Source of the DNA: Halobacteriales archaeon QS_9_67_15
GTDB lineage: Archaea > Halobacteriota > Halobacteria > Halobacteriales > Haloarculaceae
NCBI GenBank assembly: GCA_003023165.1
Contig: PXSD01000150.1
Location: forward strand, 1-15,536
Length of the DNA stretch: 15,536 nt
Direction: 5' to 3'
Shown: positions 6,795-14,655 of the stretch, in pieces
Layout of the letters: each line of letters opens with the position of its first letter
Position numbering within the stretch: the first letter of the stretch is position 1
Made by a program: the position numbers and the translations under genes
Notes under the pieces: model-generated
The model's database searches: none
Seen by the model: the letters and a program-made list of their open reading frames with translations, nothing else
Told to the model about the DNA's origin: nothing

Positions 6795-6929
6795 ATCGAA
6801 TGTCGAGCGCCCGTCATCAAAACTGCGGCGGCGGTCCCGAACCCCCCGACGGCGGTAATCCAGTGTTATTCCGAGCGTGTCAGCGGATGCCGGACTATAC
6901 CTTAGTCTGCGAGACTGGACCGTTCAAGT
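6795..6929. promoter_or_regulatory. Divergent promoter region between GDPD and ABC operon
   Basis: For the plus-strand operon, CTATACCTTA at 6895-6904 is centred about 31 bp before the ATG at 6930. For the phosphodiesterase, the minus-strand AT-rich stretch at about 6819-6826 lies about 27 bp before its ATG. Both transcripts would be nearly leaderless, and the two genes probably share control sites in this gap. Confidence 0.5.
6904..6916. promoter_or_regulatory. Candidate operator: perfect inverted repeat AGTCT-GCG-AGACT
   Basis: The 13-bp palindrome sits directly after the TATA-like box and before the expected transcription start of the ABC operon. A bound regulator there would block initiation. 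No regulator gene lies beside it, so the assignment rests on position and symmetry alone. Confidence 0.35.
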
Positions 6930-8468
6930 ATGCCGAAGCAATCAACGTCGTCGAACGCGCGCGAGTCCGCGTCGTCGAGTTCACGCCGTCGGTTCGTCAG
7001 GGCGGTCGGCGTCGCGGGGGCGGTCGGGCTAGCCGGCTGTTCCGACGACGGCGGCGCGGACGGTGACGACGGCGATGGCGGCGACGGGACCGGCGGTGGC
7101 GGCGATGGTGGCACACCCGGCGGGAACGGCGGCGGCGAGGCGACGGTCGAACTGGCGATGCCGTCGAACGTCACCGACAACGCCGACGCAACCCGCGAGG
7201 CGCTGTACGACGCGGGGCTCTCGCAGGACGTCACCGTCGAGTTCCTCTCCACGTCGGAGATATCCGGGGACGTCAGGAACCAGTACCAGAGCTGGATCAA
7301 CGCCGGTCGGGAGACGCCGGACGTGTTCCGCATGGACAGCGGGTGGACGATCCCGTTCATCGTCCGCGACCAGCTCGTGGACCTGGACCAGCACCTCTCG
7401 GACGAGGCGAGTTCGATGATCGAGGAGCACTACTTCGACGCGCCGGTCAGCACGGCGAGGGGGTCCGAGGGCGGCCTGTACGGCGTCCCGTGGCAGGTCG
7501 GCTTCCCGACGGTCCAGTACCGGAAAGACCTCGTCCAGGACGCCGGCTTCGACCCCGAAGGCAACAACTGGGCGACCGAGCCGATGACCTGGCAGGAGTT
7601 CTCCGAGATGGTCGCGGAGACGCACAGCAACGCGGACGTCCAGTACGGCTTCAACTGGCAGGGAAGCGACTACGAGGGGCTCTCGTGCTGTACGTTCAAC
7701 GAGTTCATGACCTCGTGGGGCGGCGCGTACTTCGGCGGCCGCGACAACCTCTTCGGTCCCGTCGGCGACCGACCGATCACCGTCGACGAGGAGCCCGTCC
7801 TCCAGTCGCTGCGGATGATCCGGACGCTCGTCCACGGGAGCGACGACGAGCAGGCGCTCGACGGCTATCAGCAGATCTCGCCCGACGCCGTCCTCGAGTG
7901 GACCGAAGGACCGTCTTCGACGCCGTTCTACGACGGCGACGCCGTCGCACTTCGGTACTGGCCCAGCGGCATCTTCGAGGCCGCACAGGCCTTCGAGGAG
8001 TCCGAGAACCTCTCGACGGACGCCCTCGGCGTGATGCCCATCCCCTACGCCACCCCGGAGGAGGAGTCCGAGTACGAGGGAATCGGGGGCACCGCTTCCG
8101 CGCTCGGCGGCTGGCATCTGACGGTCAACCCCAACTCGACGAACGTCGAGGCCGCGGTCCAGGTGATCGAGGCCACGATGCAACAGAGCTTCCGCGCGTT
8201 CCAGTTCAGCGAACTCGGCTACCTGACCGGCGACCGCCGGCTGTTCGAGACGGAGAACGTCGGCGATATCGAACCCTGGGGGCCCTACCTCGACACGCTC
8301 CAGGTGGCAGGCGAGAACGCCATCCCGCGTCCGGTCACGGTCGTCTGGCCCGACGAGTCGTCGCTCATCTCCGGTGCCGTCAGCAACGTCATCACCCAGC
8401 AGGCGGCGCCCGAGGAGGCGATGTCGTCACTCGCCAGTGACTTCGAAGACGTCGAGAACAGCGTCTGA
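6930..8468 (+). CDS. ABC transporter substrate-binding lipoprotein (family 1)
   Basis: This is the extracellular binding component of a carbohydrate-type (CUT1) importer. The 512-residue protein begins with a twin-arginine signal, SRRRFVRAVG at about 18-27, and a lipobox LAGC with Cys37, so it is exported folded and lipid-anchored. A Gly/Asp-rich tether follows to about residue 66, as usual in haloarchaeal lipoproteins. The mature part shows family-1 features: an early TVEFLSTSEISGDVRNQY segment, PDVFRMDSGW, GGLYGVPWQVGFPTVQYRKD, a WQEFSEMV helix and a late ALGGWHLTVNP. The resemblance is to maltose/trehalose-like binding proteins. The ligand cannot be read from sequence, and glycerol phosphate is only suggested by the divergent phosphodiesterase. 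It heads the operon, 6 bp before the first permease. Confidence 0.92.
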   Translation: MPKQSTSSNARESASSSSRRRFVRAVGVAGAVGLAGCSDDGGADGDDGDGGDGTGGGGDGGTPGGNGGGEATVELAMPSNVTDNADATREALYDAGLSQDVTVEFLSTSEISGDVRNQYQSWINAGRETPDVFRMDSGWTIPFIVRDQLVDLDQHLSDEASSMIEEHYFDAPVSTARGSEGGLYGVPWQVGFPTVQYRKDLVQDAGFDPEGNNWATEPMTWQEFSEMVAETHSNADVQYGFNWQGSDYEGLSCCTFNEFMTSWGGAYFGGRDNLFGPVGDRPITVDEEPVLQSLRMIRTLVHGSDDEQALDGYQQISPDAVLEWTEGPSSTPFYDGDAVALRYWPSGIFEAAQAFEESENLSTDALGVMPIPYATPEEESEYEGIGGTASALGGWHLTVNPNSTNVEAAVQVIEATMQQSFRAFQFSELGYLTGDRRLFETENVGDIEPWGPYLDTLQVAGENAIPRPVTVVWPDESSLISGAVSNVITQQAAPEEAMSSLASDFEDVENSV

Positions 8469-8474
8469 TCTCAC

Positions 8475-9452
8475 ATGGCGACCAGAGAGGAGCACTCGCG
8501 GAGCCGCCTGCGGGCCGCGGCCATAGCCCCGGCGAACTGGACCGAACGGCTCACCGAACAGCAGTACGCCTACTTCCTGCTGGTGCCGACGTTCCTGCTG
8601 ATCTCGACGATGGCCGTCTGGCCGCTGGCCCGGACGTTCCAGATGTCGTTTCACGCCGACGCCCTGTTCACCGCCGACTACGTCGGCGAGTTCGTCAGCC
8701 TGACGAACTACGTCGAACTGCTCGACGGTACCCGCGACGCCGTCCTCGGGAGCCCCTTCGTCAGCCTCTCGAACCCGCTCGACAGCGCGGTGACCGTGAC
8801 GCTCATCTACGTCGTGATCGCCGTCACCTTGGAGACGGTCATCGGGTTCGGACAGGCGCTCGTCCTCGACCAGGAGTTCCGGGGCCGGCGCTGGGTCCGG
8901 GTAGCGGTCCTCATCCCGTGGGCGGTCCCCATCGCCATCCAGGGGATGATCTTCTGGCTGTTCTTCCAGCCGGACATCGGGTTCGCCACGCAGTTGCTCC
9001 AGGACCTCGGTCTCTTCGGGCGGAACCCGCTCACGCGGACCATCGACTCGATGGTGATCATCATCGTCGCCGACGTCTGGAAGACCAGCGCGTTTATGGC
9101 GCTGCTGATCCTCGCGGGCCTCCAGAGCGTCGACCGCAGTCTCTACAATGTCGCGCGCGTCGCCGGCGCCTCGACCTGGCAGCGCTTCAAGTTCATCACC
9201 TTCCCGCTGGTGTTGCCCGCGCTGCTCGTCGCGATGCTGTTCCGGACCATCCAGTCGATGCGCATCTACGGCATTATCGAGACGACCGCCGGCTGTAACA
9301 CCGTCCCGTCGCTCACCTGCCTCGTCGTCAGCACGTTCCGCGCCGGCCGCTACGGCACCGCGGCCGCGGTCGCGTTCATCACCGCCGGCCTCGTCGCGCT
9401 GGTGGCAATGGTCTACATCGTCAAGTTCGCGGACCTGGAGGTGGGGCGGTAG
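8475..9452 (+). CDS. CUT1 ABC transporter permease, first subunit
   Basis: This is an inner-membrane channel subunit of the importer (MalF/UgpA-like). The 325-residue protein has six hydrophobic segments, starting with YFLLVPTFLLISTMAVWPL at about 33-51. The cytoplasmic EAA loop that docks on the ATPase is visible at about 224-248 as YNVARVAGASTWQRFKFITF followed by PLVLP. This loop is intact, so the permease still expects an ATPase partner. The ATG at 8475 lies 6 bp after the lipoprotein stop, and the stop codon abuts the start of the second permease. Confidence 0.93.
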   Translation: MATREEHSRSRLRAAAIAPANWTERLTEQQYAYFLLVPTFLLISTMAVWPLARTFQMSFHADALFTADYVGEFVSLTNYVELLDGTRDAVLGSPFVSLSNPLDSAVTVTLIYVVIAVTLETVIGFGQALVLDQEFRGRRWVRVAVLIPWAVPIAIQGMIFWLFFQPDIGFATQLLQDLGLFGRNPLTRTIDSMVIIIVADVWKTSAFMALLILAGLQSVDRSLYNVARVAGASTWQRFKFITFPLVLPALLVAMLFRTIQSMRIYGIIETTAGCNTVPSLTCLVVSTFRAGRYGTAAAVAFITAGLVALVAMVYIVKFADLEVGR

Positions 9453-10397
9453 ATGTCGACCGCGACCGACGAGGAGGAGGAGAGCGTCGGCCCGCTCCGG
9501 CGCTGGACGCGCGACGCCGTCCGGAGCCCGGGGTCGACCTACCGGGGGCTGTTCTACGTCGTCACCCTGTTTTTCGTCGTGACGACGCTGTTCCCGTTCT
9601 ACTGGCTGCTGGTGCTGGCGCTGACGCCCGGCGACCAGATGCGCGACATCGGGCTGCTGCCGAACGGTTTCAACCCCTACGCCTTCGTGGAGATGTTTGA
9701 GCGGCTCCCCTTCCACGTCTACATGTTCAACAGCGTCGTCATCGCGCTGACGACGACGCTCATCGTCCTGCTCGTCGGGAGCTTCGCCGGCTACGCGTTC
9801 GGCCGGCTGGAGTTCCGCGGTAAGACGGTCCTCCTCCTGCTGTTGCTCGCCATCTCCTACTTCCCGCCGGCGGCGTTCATCCTCCCCCTGTTCCGGCTGT
9901 TCACCGGGAACGTCACCTTGCTCACCCTCCCGGTGGTCGGCGCGATACAGAGCCCCGACTGGTTCAACACGCCCGGCGCGATGGTGACGCCGTTCAGCGC
10001 GCTGTTCTTGCCGCTCACGATCTTCATCCTCACCACCTTCTACAGCCAGATACCCGACGGGCTGGAGGACGCCGCGCGGGTGGAGGGCACGACCCGGATC
10101 GGCGCGCTCTTCCGCGTCATCATCCCGCTGTCGGCGCCGGGCGTCGCGACGGCGGGCGTGCTGACGTTCATCGGCGTCTACAACGAGTTCTTCATCTCGT
10201 TCCTGATGACCGACGGGCAGGCGGAGAACTGGGCCCCGATCGTCTGGGGCGTCGTCAACTACCAGGGCCAGTACCAGGCCTTCTACAACCTGATGGCGGC
10301 GGCGAGCATCGTCGGGGTCCTCCCCGTCGTGATCCTCGTCGTGATCGCACAGGAACGCATCGTCAGCGGCCTCACCGCAGGCGCACTCAAGGAGTAA
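9453..10397 (+). CDS. CUT1 ABC transporter permease, second subunit
   Basis: This is the second channel subunit (MalG/UgpE-like), 314 residues with six hydrophobic segments after a charged N-terminus. The EAA loop is at about 200-228, reading DGLEDAARVEGTTRIGALFR followed by VIIPLSAP, and is complete. The stretch between the third and fourth helices, TLLTLPVVGAIQSPDWFNT, is longer than in most relatives and may form an outer loop. The start ATG follows the previous stop codon with no gap, and the ATPase remnant begins 3 bp after this stop, so all are one transcript. Confidence 0.93.
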   Translation: MSTATDEEEESVGPLRRWTRDAVRSPGSTYRGLFYVVTLFFVVTTLFPFYWLLVLALTPGDQMRDIGLLPNGFNPYAFVEMFERLPFHVYMFNSVVIALTTTLIVLLVGSFAGYAFGRLEFRGKTVLLLLLLAISYFPPAAFILPLFRLFTGNVTLLTLPVVGAIQSPDWFNTPGAMVTPFSALFLPLTIFILTTFYSQIPDGLEDAARVEGTTRIGALFRVIIPLSAPGVATAGVLTFIGVYNEFFISFLMTDGQAENWAPIVWGVVNYQGQYQAFYNLMAAASIVGVLPVVILVVIAQERIVSGLTAGALKE

Positions 10398-10400
10398 CCA

Positions 10401-10796
10401 ATGGGAGACGTCATCTTAGACCACGTCACGAAACGCTACGCGGACGGTACGGCGGTCGACGACATGACCCCCGACATCGCGGACGGCGAGTTCGTCACGC
10501 TCGTCGGCCCGTCGGGCTGTGGCAAGTCGACCACGCTCGAAAGCATCGCCGGCCTCACGGACGCCAGCGACACCGACACCACCACCGCCGGCACCGCGAC
10601 GGCGGCGGGTGCGGACGAACTGCTGATGAGCGTCGAGCCCGACAGCGACCTCGCCGACGACGAGGACCTTGACGTCGTGCTCGACCGCGAAAAGATCCAC
10701 GTCTTCGACGCCGAAACCGGGGACGCGCTCTGTCACGACACCGTTTCTCCGGAGGCGCTCGACGGCGAACCTCGCGGGGCGCGGGAGGGGAGCTGA
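10401..10796 (+). pseudogene. ABC transporter ATPase reduced to its two ends
   Basis: The reading frame is open but the protein has only 131 residues where MsmK/UgpC-type ATPases have about 370. The N-terminus is normal: VILDHVTKRYADGTAVDDM, then Walker A GPSGCGKST at 36-44, then TLESIAGL. After a short Thr/Ala/Asp-rich join (about 53-70) the sequence becomes the last strands of the C-terminal regulatory (TOBE) domain, DLDVVLDREKIHVFDAETGD. The Q-loop, ABC signature, Walker B, D-loop and switch His are all missing, so it cannot hydrolyse ATP. The loss, about 240 codons by family comparison, kept the frame. Either this is a dead gene or a short product with another role. Its position, 3 bp after the permease, is where the full ATPase gene belongs. 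Confidence 0.85.
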
Positions 10797-10797
10797 G

Positions 10798-10998
10798 ATG
10801 GTCTCGGGTGCACTCCTCTACTTCGGGATGGGCACGCTCCTGTTTTTCTTCTGGGTCTACGGCATCTACGCGTTCGCCCGCGACTGCCGCCGGACCTACA
10901 TTCCGGGCCTCAAGCGGGTAGTCGCTCACCGCCGCGACCGCGAGGAGGCCCGGGAACGCGAACAGGAGCGCGAGGAGCAAGAGAGGCAACTGTACTGA
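10798..10998 (+). CDS. Small membrane protein with charged coiled-coil tail
   Basis: This 66-residue protein is of no family I can name. Residues 4-27 form one hydrophobic segment (ALLYFGMGTLLFFFWVYGIY), followed by FARDCRRTYIPGLKRV and then an almost purely charged helix, RRDREEAREREQEREEQERQ, ending in LY. That suggests a single membrane helix with a cytoplasmic coiled-coil-forming tail. The ATG at 10798 begins one base after the ATPase-remnant stop, so it is the last gene of the transporter operon. A perfect hairpin lies directly after its stop. Its survival beside a gutted ATPase suggests it has a role of its own. An accessory or docking subunit of the importer is a guess. Confidence 0.75.
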   Translation: MVSGALLYFGMGTLLFFFWVYGIYAFARDCRRTYIPGLKRVVAHRRDREEAREREQEREEQERQLY

Positions 10999-11013
10999 CG
11001 CCCGAACCGGGCG
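10999..11013 (+). terminator. Hairpin immediately after operon stop codon
   Basis: CGCCCG-AAC-CGGGCG forms a perfect 6-bp stem with a 3-base loop starting at the first base after the TGA. No T-run follows, unlike typical archaeal terminators, so it may instead stabilise the 3' end of the transcript. It lies in the 52-bp gap between two convergent genes. Confidence 0.35.
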
Positions 11014-11050
11014 AACGACGGCAGGTGACCTCGACGGACGCACTCGGCCG

Positions 11051-11620
11051 TCACCGAGACGGCCACAACAGGTGCGCGCGACCGGCCGACAGGCCGATCA
11101 GCAGTCCGGTGAAGTGCGCGACGAGCGCGACGCCGGGACCGCCGGTCGCCACGGTGACGGCGCCGGCGACGACCACGAACACGGCCAACTGCGCGCGGGG
11201 GCTGAGCGGCATCCGGTCGAGGACGGTGTCGCTCATGCGGTTCCCGGCGAGCAGGTAGCCGACGAGGCCGGCGATCCCGCCGCTCGCGCCGAGGACGCCC
11301 ACGGCGGGGCCGACCAGGTCGCTGACCCACACCTGCGTCAGCCCCGAGAGCGCGCCGGTGGCGAGAAAGAAGAGGTGAAACCGGACGTTGGAGGTCTGCC
11401 GTTCGAGGTAGAGCCCGACGAGCAGGAGGACGACGGCGTTGCCGACGAGGTGGCCGACGCTGGCGTGGGCGTAGACGCTGGTGACGACGGTCCACGGCTG
11501 GTAGTCGACGGGGGCGGCGAGCGCGAACGCGAGGGGGATCTGGAGGAGCGCCAGCGTCCGCTGGAGGAGGAAGACGACGACGAACACCGCCACGAGGGTC
11601 AGGGTCGGACTCCGCGACAC
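11051..11620 (-). CDS. Rhomboid-family intramembrane serine protease
   Basis: This membrane protease cuts transmembrane segments of other proteins. The 189-residue protein has six predicted hydrophobic segments. The family motifs are all present: HLVGN at 57-61, catalytic Ser113 in GASGG, and the partner His169 in VAHFTGLLIG, so it should be active. The start is GTG at 11618-11620, since no better in-frame ATG lies close upstream. A minus-strand AT-rich stretch about 30-38 bp before the start may be its promoter. It is convergent with the ABC operon and divergent from the DUF123 gene. Its substrate is unknown. Confidence 0.92.
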   Translation of the reverse strand: MSRSPTLTLVAVFVVVFLLQRTLALLQIPLAFALAAPVDYQPWTVVTSVYAHASVGHLVGNAVVLLLVGLYLERQTSNVRFHLFFLATGALSGLTQVWVSDLVGPAVGVLGASGGIAGLVGYLLAGNRMSDTVLDRMPLSPRAQLAVFVVVAGAVTVATGGPGVALVAHFTGLLIGLSAGRAHLLWPSR

Positions 11621-11728
11621 GGGAAGAGCTTCGGCGACCGGCTACAAGAAGTATTGGGGGCCGTGCCCGCCCATCGGCGAACGCGGGACCCGGAACGCAC
11701 TTGCCGGTCCCGGCCGAATCCGCGGGCG

Positions 11729-12181
11729 ATGACGGAGTCGACGGTCGGCACGTACACGCTCGTCCTCGAACTGGCCGCGCCGGCGACGACCGAGGTCGGC
11801 GCGCTGGGCGCACACGAGTTCGACGCGGGCGTCTACGCCTACACGGGGAGCGCGTTCGGACCCGGCGGGTTCGCACGGGTCGACCGCCACCGCGAACTCT
11901 GCGCCGGCGAGCGCGACGCCCGCCACTGGCACGTGGACTACCTGCTCGGCCACCCCGACGTGACCGTCGAGGGGGTCGTCCGGACGGCCGACGCAGACGT
12001 CGAGTGTGCCGTCAGTCGCGCGCTCGCCGGCGCTACCGAGGGCGAACACGCGGCGACCGAGCGCGAACGGATACCGGAGTTCGGTGCGTCGGACTGCGAC
12101 TGCGCGTCCCACCTCGTTTACGCGGCCGACGGGGCGGCGCTCCGGGCGGCGGTCGAACGGGCACACGACGACCGGACTTGA
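11729..12181 (+). CDS. DUF123 family protein (GIY-YIG-like)
   Basis: The 150-residue protein matches the archaeal DUF123 family (COG1833), often described as GIY-YIG nuclease-related. The conserved blocks are GTYTLVLEL near residue 7, AGVYAYTGSAFG at about 33-44, HWHVDYLL at about 71-78, and the cysteine-bearing FGASDCDCASHLVYA near the C-terminus. I see no fused endonuclease III domain, which some relatives have. Nucleic-acid cleavage is suggested by the fold but not shown for the family as far as I know. The ATG at 11729 is chosen because the conserved block starts immediately after it. The upstream gap of 108 bp is shared with the rhomboid gene. Confidence 0.88.
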   Translation: MTESTVGTYTLVLELAAPATTEVGALGAHEFDAGVYAYTGSAFGPGGFARVDRHRELCAGERDARHWHVDYLLGHPDVTVEGVVRTADADVECAVSRALAGATEGEHAATERERIPEFGASDCDCASHLVYAADGAALRAAVERAHDDRT

Positions 12182-12200
12182 TCTGTCTGTAGCCAAGTCG

Positions 12201-12221
12201 AAATAAACTCACAGGCTTAAG
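12201..12221 (+). promoter_or_regulatory. Promoter region of sensor kinase gene
   Basis: Two AT-rich boxes, AAATAAACT at 12201-12209 and CTTAAG at 12216-12221, precede the ATG at 12261. The second would give a leader of about 15 bases, the first a slightly longer one. I cannot tell which is used. Confidence 0.35.
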
Positions 12222-12260
12222 GTGCGGCTCCGCAAAGGGCGTGTAGACGGACCACGAGAC

Positions 12261-14634
12261 ATGAGCGGGACACCGACGGCGATCCGTGTGCTCCACGTCG
12301 ACGACGACCCGGATCTCGGCGAGCTGGTCGCAGTGTCGCTCGAGCGCGAGGACGACCGGTTCGACGTGCTCACAGCGGTGGGTCCCGACCCAGCGATGGA
12401 CGTGCTCGACACCGAGCGCGTCGACTGCGTGGTCTCGGACTACGACATGCCCGGTGAGACGGGGATCGAGTTCCTCGAACGCGTCCGGGAGTCGTACCCC
12501 GACCTGCCGTTCATCCTCTACACGGGAAAAGGCAGCGAAGAGGTCGCGAGCGACGCGATCTCGGCCGGTGTCACGGACTACCTCCAGAAGGGGACCGGCA
12601 CCGACCGGTACACACTGTTGGCGAACCGGATCGACAACGCCGTCTCGGCGGCGCGGTCCCGGAACGCCCTCGAAGAGCGGAATCGACGCCTCGAGACGCT
12701 GATCAGCAACCTGCCGGGCATCGTCTATCGGTGTCGGAACGAGCCCGAATGGCCGATGGAGTTCGTCGCCGGGGAGTGCGCCGAGATCACCGGTTACACC
12801 GCGGACGACGTCGAGTCCGGGAGAGTCGTCTGGGGCGAGGACGTCATCCACCCGGACGACCGCGACCGGATGTGGGAGACGGTCCAGACGGCGCTCGACG
12901 CTGACGAACCGTTCGAGGTGACGTACCGGACCACGACGGCGAACGACGAGATCCGCTGGATGTGGGAGCGGGGACGGGCGATCGGCGAGGACCGGACGCG
13001 CCTCGAGGGGTTCATCACCGACGTGACCGAGCGCCGGGAGCGCGAACGCGAGCTCGCGGAGACGTCCGCCCGTCTCGAAGCGCTCGTCGAGAACTCCCCC
13101 GACATGATCACCGTGCTCGACCCCGAGGGGCGGATCGTCGAGGCGAACCAGCGCCTCTGTGAGACGCTGGGGTACACCGAGGACGAACTGCTGGGGAGGC
13201 CGATCTGGGAGCTCGACGAACGAGCCGACGCCGGGGACGCCGCGACTGTCCTCGGCGACATGTCGGTCGGTGAGGCCCGAAAGTTCGACGCCGAGTACCG
13301 CCGGGCCGACGGCTCGACGTTCCCCGTCGAGGTCCACCTCGTCCGCATCGACCTCCGCGGCAAGGACCGGTATCTCGCCATCTCGCGTGACATCACCGAG
13401 CGCAAACGCCGCGAGAACGCCCTGAGTGCGCTCACGGAGGCGACGCGGCAGTTCATGGAGGCTCGCGACCGCGAAACCGTCGCCGAACACGCCGTCGAGA
13501 CGGCGGCGACCGTCCTCGACCACGACGTGAGCGGGCTGTGGTTCGTCGACGAGGACGACACTGCGTTGCGTCCGGTCGCCGCGACCGACGAAACCGTCTC
13601 GCTGATCGGCGAACTCCCGACCTACACCGGCGGCGAGAGCCTCTCCTGGGAGGCGTTCCGGAGCGACGAGGTCACCGTCTGCGAGGACCTCCAGTCCGAA
13701 CCGAACTGCTACAACCCCGAGACGCCGATCGAGAGCGAGATCATCCTGCCGCTCGGCGAGTACGGCCTCGTAGCCGTCGGTGCGACCGACCCGGCGGACT
13801 TCGACGGGATCGACGTCGCGCTGGCCCGGATCCTCGCCAACACCGTCGAGGCGGCGCTCGACCGCGCGGCCCGCGAGCAGGAGTCGCTGAAACACCGCCG
13901 CCAGCTCGAACGGCAGAACGAGCGGTTGGACGAGTTCGCGGGCATCGTCAGTCACGACCTCCGCAACCCGCTCCAGGTCGCGACCGCCCGCGTCGAACTC
14001 CTCAAGGAGGAGGTCGGTCGCCCGGACCTGCTGGGACACCGTCGGCGACCCCGACGCCTCGCTCGTCGTCGAGACCGACGCCACCGTCCGCGCCGACCGG
14101 CGACGACTCCAGCAACTCCTCGAGAACCTGATCGGGAACAGCGTGGAACACGGTTCCACGGGCAGTCGGCCACAGGCCGACGACGCTGTGGAGCACGGCT
14201 CCACAAGCCCCGCCTCGCAGGCTCCCGACGACACCGATGGAACGGGTTCCACGACCCCCGCCTCGACGGAGTCCGACCCCGTCGCCGCACCGACCGAGGA
14301 ACTCCTCCGCGGTGGCCCGGCGGACCCCTCCGTGACGGTCAGAGTCGGAACGCTCGACGACGAGTCGGGGTTCTACCTCGCCGACGACGGTCCCGGGATC
14401 CCGGACGCACGGCGCGACGCCGTGTTCGAGTCGGGCTTCTCGACGAGCGAGGACGGGACCGGGTTCGGCCTCTCTATCGTGGAACAGGTCGCCGACGCCC
14501 ACGGCTGGTCGGTCCGCATCACGGAGAGCGAGTTCGGCGACGGCACCGACGAGCGCGAAGCGGCCGAGGATCGCGAGTCCGACAGTACTCCCGGTGCTCG
14601 CTTCGAGATCACCGGCGTCGACGTCACGGACTGA
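12261..14634 (+). pseudogene. Multi-domain sensor histidine kinase, broken by frame change
   Basis: The gene encodes a receiver domain (1-120, phospho-acceptor Asp60 in VVSDYDMPG), two PAS domains (about 144-262 and 270-390), a GAF domain (about 390-533) and a HisKA segment with His565 in IVSHDLRNP. At about position 14031 the frame changes. The kinase ATPase domain continues in the next frame, with LLENLIGNSVEHG, ADDGPGIPDA at 14380-14409 and EDGTGFGLSIVEQVADAHGW. About 40 residues that normally join HisKA to the ATPase domain are missing, so this is a deletion, not a single-base slip. As it stands, translation runs into an Arg-rich nonsense tail ending at 14846. A separate ATPase-domain protein from GTG 14143 is possible but lacks the N-box start. 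The start is ATG 12261, after an AT-rich promoter. No cognate regulator gene is adjacent. Confidence 0.85.
14142..14251 (+). repeat. In-frame tandem hairpin repeats within kinase gene
   Basis: Three successive units encode VEHGSTGSRPQADDA, VEHGSTSPASQAPDDT and a diverged DGTGSTTPASTESD, inserted between the N box and the DDGPGI box. Each unit begins with a perfect DNA inverted repeat: CGTGGAAC-ACG-GTTCCACG at 14142-14160, TGTGGAGC-ACG-GCTCCACA at 14187-14205, and TGGAAC-GG-GTTCCA at 14238-14251. Between the first two, paired positions have changed together, preserving the stem. I recall similar EHGSTGSR-type repeats in other haloarchaeal kinases, unchecked here. Confidence 0.8.
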
Positions 14635-14655
14635 CTGTCGTCGGCCCCGCGCCGC

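Noticed and set aside
11072..11728. In-frame upstream extension of the DUF123 gene across the rhomboid gene
   Set aside because: The extension is charged low-complexity sequence antisense to the rhomboid gene, while the conserved DUF123 block begins right after the ATG at 11729.
12033..14252. 739-codon open frame on the minus strand opposite the kinase gene
   Set aside because: It mirrors the codon bias of the plus-strand kinase, has no domain of its own and begins inside the hairpin repeats.
14143..14634. Independent ATPase-domain gene starting at GTG 14143
   Set aside because: The GTG lies in the middle of the N box, so the fold would lack its first helix and strands; the upstream sequence in the same frame continues the kinase domain, showing one broken gene.
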